64,000 nt of DNA from Peribacillus faecalis (GTDB taxonomy: Bacteria > Bacillota > Bacilli > Bacillales > DSM-1321). Where the stretch lies: the NCBI RefSeq assembly GCF_014712675.1, contig NZ_JACXSI010000069.1:52185-116184 (forward strand). Direction: 5' to 3'. Below are positions 17,473 through 27,033 of the stretch, piece by piece. The notes beneath the pieces were generated by a model. That model saw only the letters and a list, made by a program, of their open reading frames with translations. It had not been told where the DNA came from and ran no database searches. Within the stretch, counting starts at the first letter, position 1, and each line of letters begins with the position of its first letter. Made by a program: the position numbers and the translations under genes.

Positions 17473-17922
17473 TTGAAAAAATGGATTATAGGCATTAGTA
17501 TTTTGCTTTTAGTATTTGTTGGCTACGTAATAGCCAGTTTTTATATTGGAATGAACTATAAGAAGACAGAAGAGGAAAAAGCGGTGGCCATCGCTTTGAA
17601 TAAAGGCGGTCTTGTCAGTGTGAGCGATTATTATCTGTATCACGGTCAAGAAACGTACTCTGTCGTTGTAGGAAAGGATGACGAAGGCACAGAATATGTG
17701 ATTTGGATTCCGAAAGACCTGAAAAAAGCTTCTGTAAAGAAAATGAAGTATAAAGATGGAGTTTCAGAAAGTGAAATAGTGGCTATTGTTAATGAGAAGT
17801 ACAATCCGAAACAAATCGTTTCCGTTAAGATCGGGATAAAAAATTCCAGCCCGATTTGGGAAGTTACTTATAAAGATAGCGAAGATAACTTAGTTTTTGC
17901 GGATTTCGATTTTAAAAAATAA
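17473..17922 (+). CDS. ypmB: YpmB-like membrane-anchored PepSY-type protein
   Basis: From TTG 17473 the protein has 149 residues: two Lys, one membrane segment (about 4-25), then an extracytoplasmic domain with the WEVTY sequence typical of the PepSY-like C-terminus of YpmB. The frame is open to ATG 17422, but the -10 box at 17411-17416 would leave that start without a leader; GAGTGG at 17461-17466 suits the TTG. It lies just upstream of aspB as in B. subtilis. Molecular function unknown. GTG 17464 is an alternative start. Confidence 0.75.
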   Translation: MKKWIIGISILLLVFVGYVIASFYIGMNYKKTEEEKAVAIALNKGGLVSVSDYYLYHGQETYSVVVGKDDEGTEYVIWIPKDLKKASVKKMKYKDGVSESEIVAIVNEKYNPKQIVSVKIGIKNSSPIWEVTYKDSEDNLVFADFDFKK

Positions 17923-17954
17923 TCAAAGTGCAGACAATTAGGGGGATTTAAAGG

Positions 17955-19139
17955 ATGAAACTTGCAAAACGCGTTCAAGCTCTTACACCATCAACTACAT
18001 TGGCTATTACGGCAAAGGCGAAGGAGTTAAAAGCCCAAGGTTTGGATATTATCGGTCTTGGTGCTGGTGAACCTGACTTTAATACGCCTCAACACATTAT
18101 TGATGAAGCGACAGCGTCTATGAACGAGGGTCAAACAAAGTATACGCCTGCAGCAGGGCTGCCTAAGCTAAAGGAAGCAATAGCTGCTAAGCTGTTAAGA
18201 GATCAACAGCTTGTATACAAACCATCAGAAATTATTGTTGCTTCCGGCGCGAAGCATGCATTATATACGTTGTTCCAAGCGATTTTGGATGAAGGTGATG
18301 AAGTAATCATTCCGACACCTTATTGGGTAAGCTATCCTGAACAGGTAAAACTGGCTGACGGTGTTCCTGTTTATGTTGAGGGGAAAGAAAGCAATTCCTT
18401 CAAAATTACGCCTGAACAATTAGAATCTGCTGTCACAGAAAAAACGAAAGCAGTCATCATTAATTCGCCAAGTAACCCGACTGGTATGCTGTATACAGCT
18501 GAGGAATTGCGTCAACTTGGTGAGATTTGCTTAAAGCATGATATTATCATTGTCTCTGATGAAATTTATGAGAAACTGGTATATGGAGACAATAAGCATG
18601 TGTCAATTGCACAACTTTCTCCGGAATTGAAGAAACAAACGGTTATCATTAATGGTGTTTCCAAATCGCACAGTATGACTGGCTGGAGAATTGGTTATGC
18701 AGTCGGTGAAGAAGCACTTATTAAAGCAATGTCAAACTTGGCAAGTCACAGCACATCCAACCCGACAACGACTGCTCAGTACGGAGCGATTGCTGCTTAT
18801 GAAGGAACGCAAGAACCTGTAGAAGAAATGAGACAAGCGTTTGAAAGCCGTCTAAATATCATTTACGATAAACTAGTAGCGATTCCTGGCATCAGCTGCA
18901 TTAAGCCTCAAGGTGCGTTCTACTTATTCCCGAACGTGAAGGAAGCTGCACTGGCTACAGGCTACAGCAATGTGGATGAATTTACGAAGGCGTTATTAGA
19001 AGAAGCGCTAGTTGCAGTTATCCCCGGGTCAGGCTTTGGTTCGGACGACAATATCCGTCTATCATATGCCACTTCATTAGAACAGCTTGAAAAGGCTGTT
19101 GATCGTATCGGCTCATTTGTAGCTTCTAAAATGAAATAA
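17955..19139 (+). CDS. aspB: Aspartate aminotransferase (class I)
   Basis: PLP-dependent transaminase interconverting aspartate/2-oxoglutarate and oxaloacetate/glutamate. Seen in order: GAGEPDFNTPQHI (about residues 37-49), SPSNPTGML (about 173-181), SDEIYEKL (about 202) and the Schiff-base lysine in SKSHSMTGWRIGY (about 236-248). 394 residues, the usual length of subgroup I-gamma enzymes. GGGGG at 17941-17945 precedes the start. Follows ypmB by 32 bases and ends at a strong terminator. Confidence 0.94.
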   Translation: MKLAKRVQALTPSTTLAITAKAKELKAQGLDIIGLGAGEPDFNTPQHIIDEATASMNEGQTKYTPAAGLPKLKEAIAAKLLRDQQLVYKPSEIIVASGAKHALYTLFQAILDEGDEVIIPTPYWVSYPEQVKLADGVPVYVEGKESNSFKITPEQLESAVTEKTKAVIINSPSNPTGMLYTAEELRQLGEICLKHDIIIVSDEIYEKLVYGDNKHVSIAQLSPELKKQTVIINGVSKSHSMTGWRIGYAVGEEALIKAMSNLASHSTSNPTTTAQYGAIAAYEGTQEPVEEMRQAFESRLNIIYDKLVAIPGISCIKPQGAFYLFPNVKEAALATGYSNVDEFTKALLEEALVAVIPGSGFGSDDNIRLSYATSLEQLEKAVDRIGSFVASKMK

Positions 19140-19150
19140 TGAAATGTAAT

Positions 19151-19192
19151 GCCCGGTTTAGGAAAGCTCAAGTCCTTTACCGGGCTTTTTTA
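19151..19192 (+). terminator. Intrinsic terminator after aspB
   Basis: Arms GCCCGGT...AGGA and TCCT...ACCGGGC with a T run. Confidence 0.85.
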
Positions 19193-19231
19193 TTTACCTT
19201 TGAATTTAAGTATCGCCCATTAAAAAACGAC

Positions 19232-19260
19232 TTGTTACGGTTAGTTAAGTTTGTTATTAT
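19232..19260 (+). promoter_or_regulatory. Sigma-A promoter of asnS
   Basis: TTGTTA (19232-19237), 17-base spacer, TATTAT (19255-19260). Transcription should start near 19267, leaving a leader of about 205 bases. Confidence 0.75.
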
Positions 19261-19275
19261 ATTGATAGTTGTAGA

Positions 19276-19391
19276 CTTAGGGATATTATGAAGTTTCAGT
19301 TGAACGAACCAAGTTTTAAGGTGAATTGGATATACCTAAGAAAAATGTCCTTTCGTCCCGGCAATGAGGGAAGTATAAAGGCTTTTTTTTG
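19276..19391 (+). ncRNA. Structured asnS leader: three-way junction followed by a terminator
   Basis: CTTAGG-ATAT (19276-19286) pairs with ATAT-CCTAAG (19330-19340) around one mismatch, enclosing two small hairpins (GTTTCA/TGAAC at about 19293-19305; CCAA/TTGG at 19309-19329). Directly after it, CCTTT-TCCC (19349-19359) pairs with GGGA-AAAGG (19368-19381) and is followed by eight T: an intrinsic terminator 80 bases before the gene. The layout is that of an attenuator or riboswitch. It is too short for a normal T-box and lacks its AGGGTGG sequence. The signal is unknown. Confidence 0.5.
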
Positions 19392-19471
19392 TTTTTTTAC
19401 TGGTTTATTTGTACAATTAAAAGTACGTGTAGATTTTTAAAAAACAGTAACGTAAATAGCAGGAGGTTCTT

Positions 19472-20866
19472 ATGCAAGAGAACGTGTTAGTAAAATCAAT
19501 TTATAGAAACACTAAAGAATATGCTTCTAAGGAAGTAACAATTTCAGGTTGGATTCGCACATTGCGTGCATCAAATACATTCGGCTTCATCGAAGTGAAC
19601 GACGGTTCCTTCTTTAAAAATATTCAAGTTGTATTTTCATCAGAACTTGAGAATTTCAAAGAGATTTCGAAGCTGCCAATCAGTTCATCAATCTCTGTAA
19701 TCGGAACGCTTGTTGAAACACCTGATGCGAAACAACCATTTGAAATTCAAGCCAAAGAAGTAATTGTGGAAGGGATGTCAGATTCTGATTATCCGCTTCA
19801 AAAGAAACGCCACTCATTTGAATACCTTCGCACAATCGCGCACCTTCGTCCAAGAAGTAATGCATTCTCTGCAGTATTCCGTGTGCGTTCAGTAGCTGCA
19901 TATGCGCTTCATAAGTTCTTCCAAGATCAAGGCTTTGTATACACACATTCGCCGATTATTACAGGAAGCGATGCAGAAGGAGCAGGTGAAATGTTCCGCG
20001 TTTCAACTCTTCCTTTCGATAGCACACCTCGTACAGAAGAAGGTACAGTTGATTTCAAAGAAGATTTCTTTGGAAAAGAAACAAACTTAACAGTATCCGG
20101 TCAGTTAAATGGTGAAGCATTCGCGTTAGCATTCCGTAACATTTATACATTTGGACCGACTTTCCGTGCTGAAAATTCAAATACAGCCCGTCATGCTGCA
20201 GAGTTTTGGATGGTAGAGCCGGAGATTTCTTTTGCTGATCTTCAAGACGACATGGAGCTGGCAGAAGAAATGCTGAAATATGTGATTAAATATGTAATGG
20301 ATGAATGCCCGGAAGAAATGCAATTCTTCAACCAATTTGTCGATAAAGGCTTGCTTGACCGCTTAAACCATGTTGTTTCTTCTGATTTCGGTAAAGTAAC
20401 GTACACAGAAGCAGTAGAAATTTTATTAGCTGCTGATAAGAAATTCGAATACCCGGTTGAATGGGGAATTGATCTTCAAACAGAGCATGAAAGATACTTA
20501 ACAGAAGAGCATTTTAAAATGCCTGTATTCGTAACTGACTATCCGAAGGACATTAAAGCATTCTACATGCGCTTAAATGACGACGGTAAGACAGTTGCGG
20601 CTATGGACTGCCTAGTGCCTGGTATTGGTGAAATCATCGGAGGAAGCCAAAGGGAAGAACGTATGGACGTACTTCTGAAAAGAATGGCTGAAGTCGGATT
20701 AGCAGAAGAAGACTACTGGTGGTACTTGGAGCTTCGTAAATATGGAGAAACAAAACACGCCGGATTCGGGTTAGGCTTTGAGCGTTTGATTATGTATATC
20801 ACAGGTATGTCAAACATCCGTGACGTAATCCCGTTCCCAAGAACAACTGGACAAGCTGATTTCTAA
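19472..20866 (+). CDS. asnS: Asparaginyl-tRNA synthetase
   Basis: Class IIb synthetase charging tRNA(Asn). N-terminal OB-fold anticodon domain (about residues 15-110, SGWIRTLR and GFIEVNDGS), then motif 2 [21 protein letters not shown] (in two stretches around 235-255) and motif 3 [15 protein letters not shown] (about 430-444). The 464-residue form with the insertion between motifs 1 and 2 is like the B. cereus and E. coli enzyme, not the 430-residue B. subtilis type. AGGAGG at 19461-19466 precedes ATG. Expression probably runs through the leader terminator upstream. Confidence 0.94.
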   Translation: MQENVLVKSIYRNTKEYASKEVTISGWIRTLRASNTFGFIEVNDGSFFKNIQVVFSSELENFKEISKLPISSSISVIGTLVETPDAKQPFEIQAKEVIVEGMSDSDYPLQKKRHSFEYLRTIAHLRPRSNAFSAVFRVRSVAAYALHKFFQDQGFVYTHSPIITGSDAEGAGEMFRVSTLPFDSTPRTEEGTVDFKEDFFGKETNLTVSGQLNGEAFALAFRNIYTFGPTFRAENSNTARHAAEFWMVEPEISFADLQDDMELAEEMLKYVIKYVMDECPEEMQFFNQFVDKGLLDRLNHVVSSDFGKVTYTEAVEILLAADKKFEYPVEWGIDLQTEHERYLTEEHFKMPVFVTDYPKDIKAFYMRLNDDGKTVAAMDCLVPGIGEIIGGSQREERMDVLLKRMAEVGLAEEDYWWYLELRKYGETKHAGFGLGFERLIMYITGMSNIRDVIPFPRTTGQADF

Positions 20867-20890
20867 TATAAATTGATATCGTTAAATAAG

Positions 20891-20924
20891 AAGACCTATT
20901 CCAATTAGTGAATAGGTCTTTTTT
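20891..20924 (+). terminator. Intrinsic terminator after asnS
   Basis: AAGACCTATTC and GAATAGGTCTT with six T. Confidence 0.9.
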
Positions 20925-21019
20925 GGTGTTCGAAAGTTAGTGATTCGGTGTGGAGCTCTTGGAATGTTCGCTTGCAAATAGTGGCTTTTCGTGCATTAAG
21001 TGATAGGAGACACGTGACG

Positions 21020-21136
21020 GACGAATTATTCACAAAATGGGAAGAATTAATTTGAAAAGAAAAAAATCACTTGTGAATTGGGGTGAATTGTTTCAAGTGA
21101 TAGACGAATTGTTGATAAAAGTGGAAGAATTATACT
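21020..21136 (+). repeat. Degenerate direct repeat in the asnS-dnaD gap
   Basis: Two units of about 34 bases (21020-21053 and 21103-21136) share GACGAATT at the start and GGAAGAATTA near the end, with about three quarters of positions identical. The intervening DNA carries further GTGAATT words. A weak 82-codon frame crosses the region but lacks a ribosome binding site. The rest of 20930-21283 holds nothing else I can support. Confidence 0.45.
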
Positions 21137-21283
21137 TAGCAAGCTATATCATTTTGATGGCAGACAGTGAGATTGAAGAGCTGATATCTGATTTTGTACT
21201 GAACTTTGGTAGAAAAGAGTCTATTTTTTCACTTTTTTGTCATGTTGACTCATACGACACCAATTTTGCAGTAAACTCTTGTT

Positions 21284-21412
21284 AATTGGAGTGGAGGATG
21301 GCGACTCCTGCTTAGATGAGCATGACAGCCGAGACCCCACAGGAGCTTTAAGCGACGAGGAGGCTCGGCTCATGATGAGCGGAAAGCGTCCGTCCGGAAC
21401 GGAAATTAACTT
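21284..21412 (+). repeat. Dispersed repeat family C, copy 2
   Basis: Blocks AATTGGAGTGGAGGATGGCG, ACTCCTG, CCGAGACCCCACAGGAG, CGACGAGGAGGCTCGG, GGAAAGCGTCCGTCCGGAA and CGGAAATTAAC follow one another. GAGACCCCACAGGAG and CTCCTG, and CCGAG/CTCGG, can pair. More complete than copy 1; typical of a Bacillaceae intergenic repeat that I recognise from many genomes. Confidence 0.75.
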
Positions 21413-21568
21413 CACCTTCTTTTATTTACAGACAAATTCCATATAATAAAAAAGTCGATCTGATTAAATTTCGGCAGGAAAGGAAAGAAATATACAAACA
21501 AAAAGTAAGTTTAACCTGTTCTTCTTGACTCGAATTTCATGATATACTAGCAGAAGAGGTGTACGGTT

Positions 21569-22267
21569 ATGACAAGAGAACAAATGTTAACATGGCTTCA
21601 GGAAGGAAACTTGACGATTCCTTCTTTTCTTTTCGTACATTATGTCGAAATGGGGCTGAACGAACAAGAATTAATCTTACTTTTACATTTGCAGCAGTTT
21701 CAAAAGGAAGGCAATGCCTTTCCGACCTTTGAAGAGCTAAGTGGTAGAATGTCTATTTCAACCATAGAATGTGCCAATATATTAAGAAAGTTAATTCAAA
21801 GAGGATATTTGGAGATTATCGAAGAAGAATTAACGGTTGATCGTGTACGGAGTGAAGCATATTCTTTAGTTCCTTTTCAGCAAAAAATGATCGACCATTT
21901 TTTGAGCAAAAATCAAGTACAAGCAGTGGAAACGAAGCAGGAAGAGGAAAGCAGTCTGTACAGCATATTTGAACAGGAGTTCGGGCGTCCGTTATCACCT
22001 TTTGAATGCGAAACATTAGGAATGTGGATGGATGACCATGAGAATACACAAATTATAAAGGCTGCATTGCGAGAAGCGGTTGTTTCAGGGAAGCTAAATT
22101 TCCGCTATATCGACCGTATTTTATTTGAATGGAAGAAGAACGGCATTAAGACTGAGGAACAAGCAAGATCTTACGGTGAAAAGTTCCGTTCTCACCAGTC
22201 GCGCGACAGACAGCCTGTGAGAGCTGAAGCGAAGGAAGTTCCATTTTACAATTGGCTTGAGAACTAA
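21569..22267 (+). CDS. dnaD: DNA replication initiation protein DnaD
   Basis: Primosomal protein acting with DnaB and DnaI in replication initiation and restart. N-terminal winged-helix domain (about residues 1-100, starting MTREQMLTWLQEGNLTIP) and C-terminal DnaD domain (about 130-205, with FEQEFGRPLSPFECETLGMW and FRYIDRILFEWKKNGI), then a basic tail ending PFYNWLEN. 232 residues as in B. subtilis. It begins dnaD-nth-ypoC. TATACT at 21542-21547 is a possible -10. Confidence 0.93.
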   Translation: MTREQMLTWLQEGNLTIPSFLFVHYVEMGLNEQELILLLHLQQFQKEGNAFPTFEELSGRMSISTIECANILRKLIQRGYLEIIEEELTVDRVRSEAYSLVPFQQKMIDHFLSKNQVQAVETKQEEESSLYSIFEQEFGRPLSPFECETLGMWMDDHENTQIIKAALREAVVSGKLNFRYIDRILFEWKKNGIKTEEQARSYGEKFRSHQSRDRQPVRAEAKEVPFYNWLEN

Positions 22268-22294
22268 GATTTGCATCTGACTCGGAAAATACAA

Positions 22295-22338
22295 AGAGGC
22301 TTCTCCATAGGGATATTTCCGCTTAGGAGAAGCCTCTT
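22295..22338 (+). terminator. Strong hairpin between dnaD and nth
   Basis: Perfect 12-base stem AGAGGCTTCTCC / GGAGAAGCCTCT with a 19-base loop. It lacks a long T run, so it may be a partial terminator or RNA-stability element inside the operon. Confidence 0.55.
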
Positions 22339-22389
22339 CAATTTGTCGGACCGGGCATCTAAAGATATGATAAAGGGGATTAAATTGAG

Positions 22390-23055
22390 ATGTTGAATAA
22401 AAGTCAGTCATTGTACTGTTTGGAAAAAATGAAAGAAATGTATCCGAACGCACATTGTGAGCTGGTGCATGACAATCCGTTTGAATTGGTGATTGCTGTG
22501 GCATTATCTGCTCAATGCACAGATGTGCTTGTCAATAAAGTTACAGCTTCTCTTTTTCAAAAATATAAAACACCCCAAGATTACTTGAACGTATCGTTGG
22601 AGGAGCTGCAGAACGATATTCGCTCAATAGGGCTATTTCGCAATAAAGCAAAAAATATACAAAAGCTCTCGGAAATGTTGTTGCGTGATTATGATGGCGT
22701 TGTACCTAATGACCGCGATGAACTGACGAAGCTACCTGGAGTAGGACGGAAGACAGCCAATGTTGTCGTATCAGTCGCATATGGCGTCCCGGCTATCGCA
22801 GTCGATACACACGTTGAGCGAGTAAGTAAACGATTAGGGATTTGTCGCTGGAAGGATAACGTTTTGCAAGTAGAGGAAACATTAATGAAGAAGTTTCCGA
22901 AAGAGGAGTGGTCGGTTGCGCATCACACGATGATTTTCTTCGGCCGTTATCATTGCAAAGCGCAAAATCCGCAATGCTCCGTTTGTCCGTTAAATGATCT
23001 ATGCCGTGAAGGGAAGAAACGATTAAAAGCAAAGGAAGTAGTTAAAAAATCATGA
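22390..23055 (+). CDS. nth: Endonuclease III
   Basis: Bifunctional DNA glycosylase/AP lyase for oxidised pyrimidines. Helix-hairpin-helix LPGVGRKTANVV (about residues 116-127) with the catalytic Lys, catalytic Asp in VDTHVERVSKRL (about 138-149), and the [4Fe-4S] pattern C-x6-C-x2-C-x5-C in the segment beginning CKAQNPQCSVC (about 191-207). 221 residues, normal. Overlaps ypoC by four bases. Confidence 0.95.
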   Translation: MLNKSQSLYCLEKMKEMYPNAHCELVHDNPFELVIAVALSAQCTDVLVNKVTASLFQKYKTPQDYLNVSLEELQNDIRSIGLFRNKAKNIQKLSEMLLRDYDGVVPNDRDELTKLPGVGRKTANVVVSVAYGVPAIAVDTHVERVSKRLGICRWKDNVLQVEETLMKKFPKEEWSVAHHTMIFFGRYHCKAQNPQCSVCPLNDLCREGKKRLKAKEVVKKS

Positions 23056-23585
23056 GTGAAAGAATAGTTATTGAAATACCGGGCACATTACAACATCCCT
23101 TATATTTTTCAAATATAAACACTGTGGAAATTGAAGTGTCCGATTATCAAGGATGGAATGCTTCCGCAGTTGAAAACCTAAGTTATGAGTTGCTGACAGA
23201 GGGTGGAAAAGTGTGCTATCAACCATGGTTGCACAGTGAAGAAATCATTCCTCAATTAAGTAAAGAGTGGGTACAGTTAGAAGAAGAATTAGAAGAGATG
23301 TTTAAGCGAAGAGCAGTTAAGGAAGCTGCCCCGTTAATGAGTAAGGGAATCAAGCTATGTATCGCTTCTCTATTTTGGCATAATGGAAAGCCGATCACGT
23401 TAAAGTGGGACGATTTAAGTGACATTTGTGCATCTGTACCGGTGAATTTTGCTGAGAGAATGAGCTTCATTATGACCCGTCCGGGTTTGTATGCGTCGTA
23501 TAAGGTACTTTCGCAAATAATGATTGAATTGAAGAAAATGATTGCCATTGATCAAATTAAAAGAAAAAGAATGCAAAAAAACTAG
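23052..23585 (+). CDS. ypoC: YpoC-like protein of unknown function
   Basis: 177 residues, soluble, with a helical C-terminal half containing WEEL-type acidic stretches and KLCIASLFWHNGKPI (about residues 98-112). Assigned to YpoC because it follows dnaD and nth with a four-base overlap in the B. subtilis order and has about the right size. No catalytic motif is recognised. Confidence 0.75.
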   Translation: MSERIVIEIPGTLQHPLYFSNINTVEIEVSDYQGWNASAVENLSYELLTEGGKVCYQPWLHSEEIIPQLSKEWVQLEEELEEMFKRRAVKEAAPLMSKGIKLCIASLFWHNGKPITLKWDDLSDICASVPVNFAERMSFIMTRPGLYASYKVLSQIMIELKKMIAIDQIKRKRMQKN

Positions 23586-23614
23586 CTTTGTTTCTCGGAC
23601 AGAGCTAGTTTTTT
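23580..23614 (+). terminator. Intrinsic terminator after ypoC
   Basis: AACTAGCT and AGCTAGTT with a 15-base loop and six T; overlaps the ypoC stop codon. Confidence 0.8.
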
Positions 23615-23626
23615 ATGATATAGAGC

Positions 23627-23675
23627 AAAGAGCATTCGGAAAGTCATTTATACTGACTTCATGAATGCTCTTTTT
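23627..23675 (-). terminator. Terminator of recU-ponA
   Basis: AAAGAGCATTC and GAATGCTCTTT enclose a 25-base loop containing a further AAGTCA/TGACTT stem. T-rich ends on both strands allow bidirectional use between convergent ypoC and ponA. Confidence 0.7.
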
Positions 23676-23686
23676 GTGTGTTCAAA

Positions 23687-26380
23687 TTAGTGGAATAAAA
23701 GCTTTATGTTTTGAAAGATAGTTGTAAACTTAAACAATCTAGATGTACCAGAAGGGGTTTCTTGGTTTACACCCAGTGTTCCAGGTAAACCTGCATCGTT
23801 TGAGCTTGTGTTATTATTACCACTATTTGCTCCGTTATTATTTTCGTTTGTATCACTATTGTTACCGTTGGTATCTGATGGATTACTATTATTGGAATCA
23901 TCGGACTGATCGCTATCTGTGTTATCTCCAGATGAATCTTGAGTACCTGAATCATCATCTGTTAAAGTATCATCTAATTCTTCTTCTTCTTCCTCTTCTC
24001 CGCTGTCCGCAGGTACTTGAATACTAATAGTCGCAGCGCTACTGCTTACATTTCCTACCACAGCAACAACAGAGAAATTATAGATGGTCCCAGGTGTAGG
24101 ATTGCTTACGCGTGCTTCCATCTCTCCAGATTGAGAAACCGATACTTCTCCTCCACTATCGGTTGTTGCACTTACTTTAAATGATGGCTTACTTTCTTCA
24201 TCGTCTGTTGGGTAATCCCATGTTAAGTACAACTCATTAGCAACTTCATTGTATTGAACTTGCAAATTAGTTGGAGCATCAATGGCTTTATATGATTCAG
24301 AAACAGTTTTTGGCTCCGTGCCCTTAACAAAGTATTCATAAGTGACTTGGTCAGAAGGTGTATTTTTGCTAGGCAGAGCAGCCGGATTAGAGCCGATTTC
24401 TACCGCTGATTTTACAACGCTGTTCGGTTGTTTGAAATCAGATGTTTTTACGTCTTTAGATGCTTCAGTCATAACGTATTTAAAGATCTTCTTCGCCAAT
24501 TGCTGGCTATCAGTACTTAAATAGTCACTTGATTTTTTGGAATATCCGGTCCAAACAGCTGTTGTATATTGTGTCGTATAGCCGACCATCCATGAATCAG
24601 GAACACCGCTTGAAGGGAATCCATATTTCTTCAATTCATCTTCTGAGTAGTTAGTAGTACCTGTTTTACCTGCGACAGGCAGACCAGGAACATTCGCTGC
24701 TGTACCTGTACCTTCAGTCATTACGCTTTTCAGCATGTCAGAGACCATGAAGGCTGTGTAATCTTTCATTACAACCTTTGATTCAGGTTTCAAGTTTAGA
24801 GTCGTTGTCTTATCTTGAAGAACAACTTTTGTTACGGTATGAGGTTTGTTATATACCCCTTCGTTGCCAAATGCTGAATATGCACCTGCCATTACAAGAG
24901 GAGATACGCCTGTTTTCATACCGCCGATACTGGCTGATTCGAAAAATTCTTCTTTATTTAAAGTTAATCCAAGACTTTCGCCAAATTTGCGGGCATTCTC
25001 AGTTCCGACAGCTTGGAAAGCTTTTAAAGCCGGAATGTTATACGATTTTGCCAAAGCTTGGCGGATCGACATTTGACCGTGATATTTGTTGTTGTAGTTG
25101 TTGATTGGTGTGCCATTGCTGTACGAATACTTCTCATCGACTACTTGCTCATATGTTGACCATTGTAAATACTCAATTGCCGGACCGTAATCCAAGATCG
25201 GTTTAATGGTCGAACCGGGTTGTCTTTCGATATCGGTTGCATAGTTATATGTGCGGGCACCTGTTTGATTTCGGCCGCCGCCGACAGCTCTAATCTCCCC
25301 GGAAGTTGTATCAAGCAGAACAACGCCGGCTTGTAATTCATCGTCAGGGAAGTTAACTGCAGAGTCATCGCTGTTCAGTAAATCATAAACATAGCTTTGC
25401 GCATCTGCATCCAACGTTGTATACACTTCAAGCCCGTCTGTGTAAATATTGTGATTCGTCTTTTCTTTAACCTCTTCAACAACTAAATCGATAAAAGAGT
25501 TGTAGTATGATGAGTCTGTATTAGACTTACGCTCTTCTTCAGGCAATAAAGCAGCTACAAGTGATTCACTTTGCGCTTCTTTCATTTCTTGTTCTGAAAT
25601 ATAGCCATGTCTGTTCATTAATGTTAATACTACATTTCTTCTTGTTTCGGCTCCTTCAGGATTGTTGAAAGGATTATAGCGTGACGGACTTTGCGGAAGC
25701 CCGGCCAATGTTGCTGCCTCTGCTAAATCTAACTCATCTAACGATTTGCCGAAATACGTTTCCGCAGCTGTTGCTACACCATTCGCTCTTTCTCCGTAGA
25801 AAATTTTATTAATATACATTTCAAAGATTTCTTCTTTAGAATACTTTCTTTCAATCTGGAAAGAGAGCCATAATTCTTGTGCTTTTCGCTTCAAAGATTT
25901 CTCATCTGTTAAAAATGATCGTTTTACAAGCTGCTGAGTAATGGTACTTGCGCCTTGCGAACCAAATCCGTCTGTAAAGTTTGCGACTACCGCACTTGCC
26001 AAACGTAAAACATCTACCCCGTGATGTTCATAAAACCTTGAGTCTTCAGTTGCTAGAACAGCATTAACAACTGTATCAGGTATTTCATCGAAGGTGACGT
26101 AATCCCGGTTTTCTATCCCAACCTCTGTGATCAGGTTTTTGTCTTTGTCATAAATCTTTGATGACACCGGATCTTTTAATAGTGTCTCATCCAGTTCAGG
26201 TGCAGAACTCACATAGTAAGCAAATAATCCAATTCCGCTGACTAAACCGGCAATTATTAAAATTAAAAATGCAAGCATAGTTTTTTTGAACCAGCCGCCT
26301 TTTTTCTTCTTTGTCTTTTTTGACTTTTCATTCTGTAACTGTTTTCTACGTTCTTCTCTTGATCGAGTTTTGTCAGTCAT
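23687..26380 (-). CDS. ponA: Class A penicillin-binding protein 1
   Basis: Bifunctional peptidoglycan glycosyltransferase/transpeptidase, 897 residues. A short basic cytoplasmic tail and membrane anchor (about 31-55), GT51 domain with TEDSRFYEHHGVD (about 110-122) and GASTITQQLVKR, transpeptidase with active Ser in GSTIKP, SYN triad, and KTGTTN. Then a fibronectin type III-like domain (about 700-790) and a long Asp/Ser/Asn-rich disordered tail with a run of Glu. Domain order matches B. subtilis PBP1. Lies 44 bases downstream of recU, which is the conserved operon partner. Confidence 0.94.
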   Translation of the reverse strand: MTDKTRSREERRKQLQNEKSKKTKKKKGGWFKKTMLAFLILIIAGLVSGIGLFAYYVSSAPELDETLLKDPVSSKIYDKDKNLITEVGIENRDYVTFDEIPDTVVNAVLATEDSRFYEHHGVDVLRLASAVVANFTDGFGSQGASTITQQLVKRSFLTDEKSLKRKAQELWLSFQIERKYSKEEIFEMYINKIFYGERANGVATAAETYFGKSLDELDLAEAATLAGLPQSPSRYNPFNNPEGAETRRNVVLTLMNRHGYISEQEMKEAQSESLVAALLPEEERKSNTDSSYYNSFIDLVVEEVKEKTNHNIYTDGLEVYTTLDADAQSYVYDLLNSDDSAVNFPDDELQAGVVLLDTTSGEIRAVGGGRNQTGARTYNYATDIERQPGSTIKPILDYGPAIEYLQWSTYEQVVDEKYSYSNGTPINNYNNKYHGQMSIRQALAKSYNIPALKAFQAVGTENARKFGESLGLTLNKEEFFESASIGGMKTGVSPLVMAGAYSAFGNEGVYNKPHTVTKVVLQDKTTTLNLKPESKVVMKDYTAFMVSDMLKSVMTEGTGTAANVPGLPVAGKTGTTNYSEDELKKYGFPSSGVPDSWMVGYTTQYTTAVWTGYSKKSSDYLSTDSQQLAKKIFKYVMTEASKDVKTSDFKQPNSVVKSAVEIGSNPAALPSKNTPSDQVTYEYFVKGTEPKTVSESYKAIDAPTNLQVQYNEVANELYLTWDYPTDDEESKPSFKVSATTDSGGEVSVSQSGEMEARVSNPTPGTIYNFSVVAVVGNVSSSAATISIQVPADSGEEEEEEELDDTLTDDDSGTQDSSGDNTDSDQSDDSNNSNPSDTNGNNSDTNENNNGANSGNNNTSSNDAGLPGTLGVNQETPSGTSRLFKFTTIFQNIKLLFH

Positions 26381-26424
26381 TTAAACAGCTAACCTGCCTT
26401 TCTTCTATACCTTTTTACCGCTTT

Positions 26425-27033
26425 CTAAAGCAATTGATCAACTATTTTTAAATAGTCAATTCTTGGCTGAAAGCCGATTGGTATCCTATATGAAGTCAGT
26501 TCAACTTCTTTTTTTGTTATAGATTTTCTCCCGCCTTCAAGCATTCGATTCCAATATCCGATAATCTTCTGGGCTTCCATCAGATAAATTTCATCGTTGC
26601 TGGAGAAACTTAAAATCACAAATGCCATTCCATGATGAGTCAGAACTTGCTCCATGTGTTGAATTTGGTGAGCGTGAAAATTTTGAAGTGGAAAGGACGT
26701 TTTATTTTTTGTTTCTTTTGCTTCAAAATCTATGTATCTGCCTCGGTACACGCCATTATAGTCTGTTGTGGAAGCTTGTTTAAAGTAGGCTTCCTTAATG
26801 ACCGCAGCGCTTCTCTTCGGATAATGGACATCCACAATTTGTACGGGAGTGGGTTTTTTATGAATCACGGCGATGTTCCTTGATAAATAATAGGCATTTG
26901 ATTCATTCAGATTATCCTCTAATGTCATTCCGCGATTACTATAGCTGATTGCGTTGCCATTTTTTATGTTCTTCTTTTCATCCATCTGAACAGGGGCAAC
27001 GAATTTCTTTCCGTTTGGATAGTGAAAGACCAT
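26425..27033 (-). CDS. recU: Holliday junction resolvase RecU
   Basis: 202 residues. Conserved N-terminal [18 protein letters not shown] (about residues 33-50), then [14 protein letters not shown] (about 59-72), and the nuclease core [21 protein letters not shown] (in two parts about 88-108) with catalytic Asp, Glu and Lys. Resolves recombination intermediates in chromosome segregation and repair. First gene of recU-ponA; divergent from yppC with about 130 bases between them. Confidence 0.95.
   Translation of the reverse strand: MVFHYPNGKKFVAPVQMDEKKNIKNGNAISYSNRGMTLEDNLNESNAYYLSRNIAVIHKKPTPVQIVDVHYPKRSAAVIKEAYFKQASTTDYNGVYRGRYIDFEAKETKNKTSFPLQNFHAHQIQHMEQVLTHHGMAFVILSFSSNDEIYLMEAQKIIGYWNRMLEGGRKSITKKEVELTSYRIPIGFQPRIDYLKIVDQLL

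Noticed and set aside
19200-19471. T-box riboswitch upstream of asnS
   Set aside because: No AGGGTGGNACCGCG sequence and only about 80 bases between promoter and terminator, too short for stem I plus antiterminator.
21037-21285. 82-codon plus-strand frame in the asnS-dnaD gap
   Set aside because: No ribosome binding site, runs across a degenerate repeat and into a family C repeat, and the product has no recognisable character.
23743-24027. Plus-strand frame rich in Tyr/Leu opposite the ponA tail
   Set aside because: It is the antisense of the Asp/Asn/Ser-rich low-complexity tail of PBP1.
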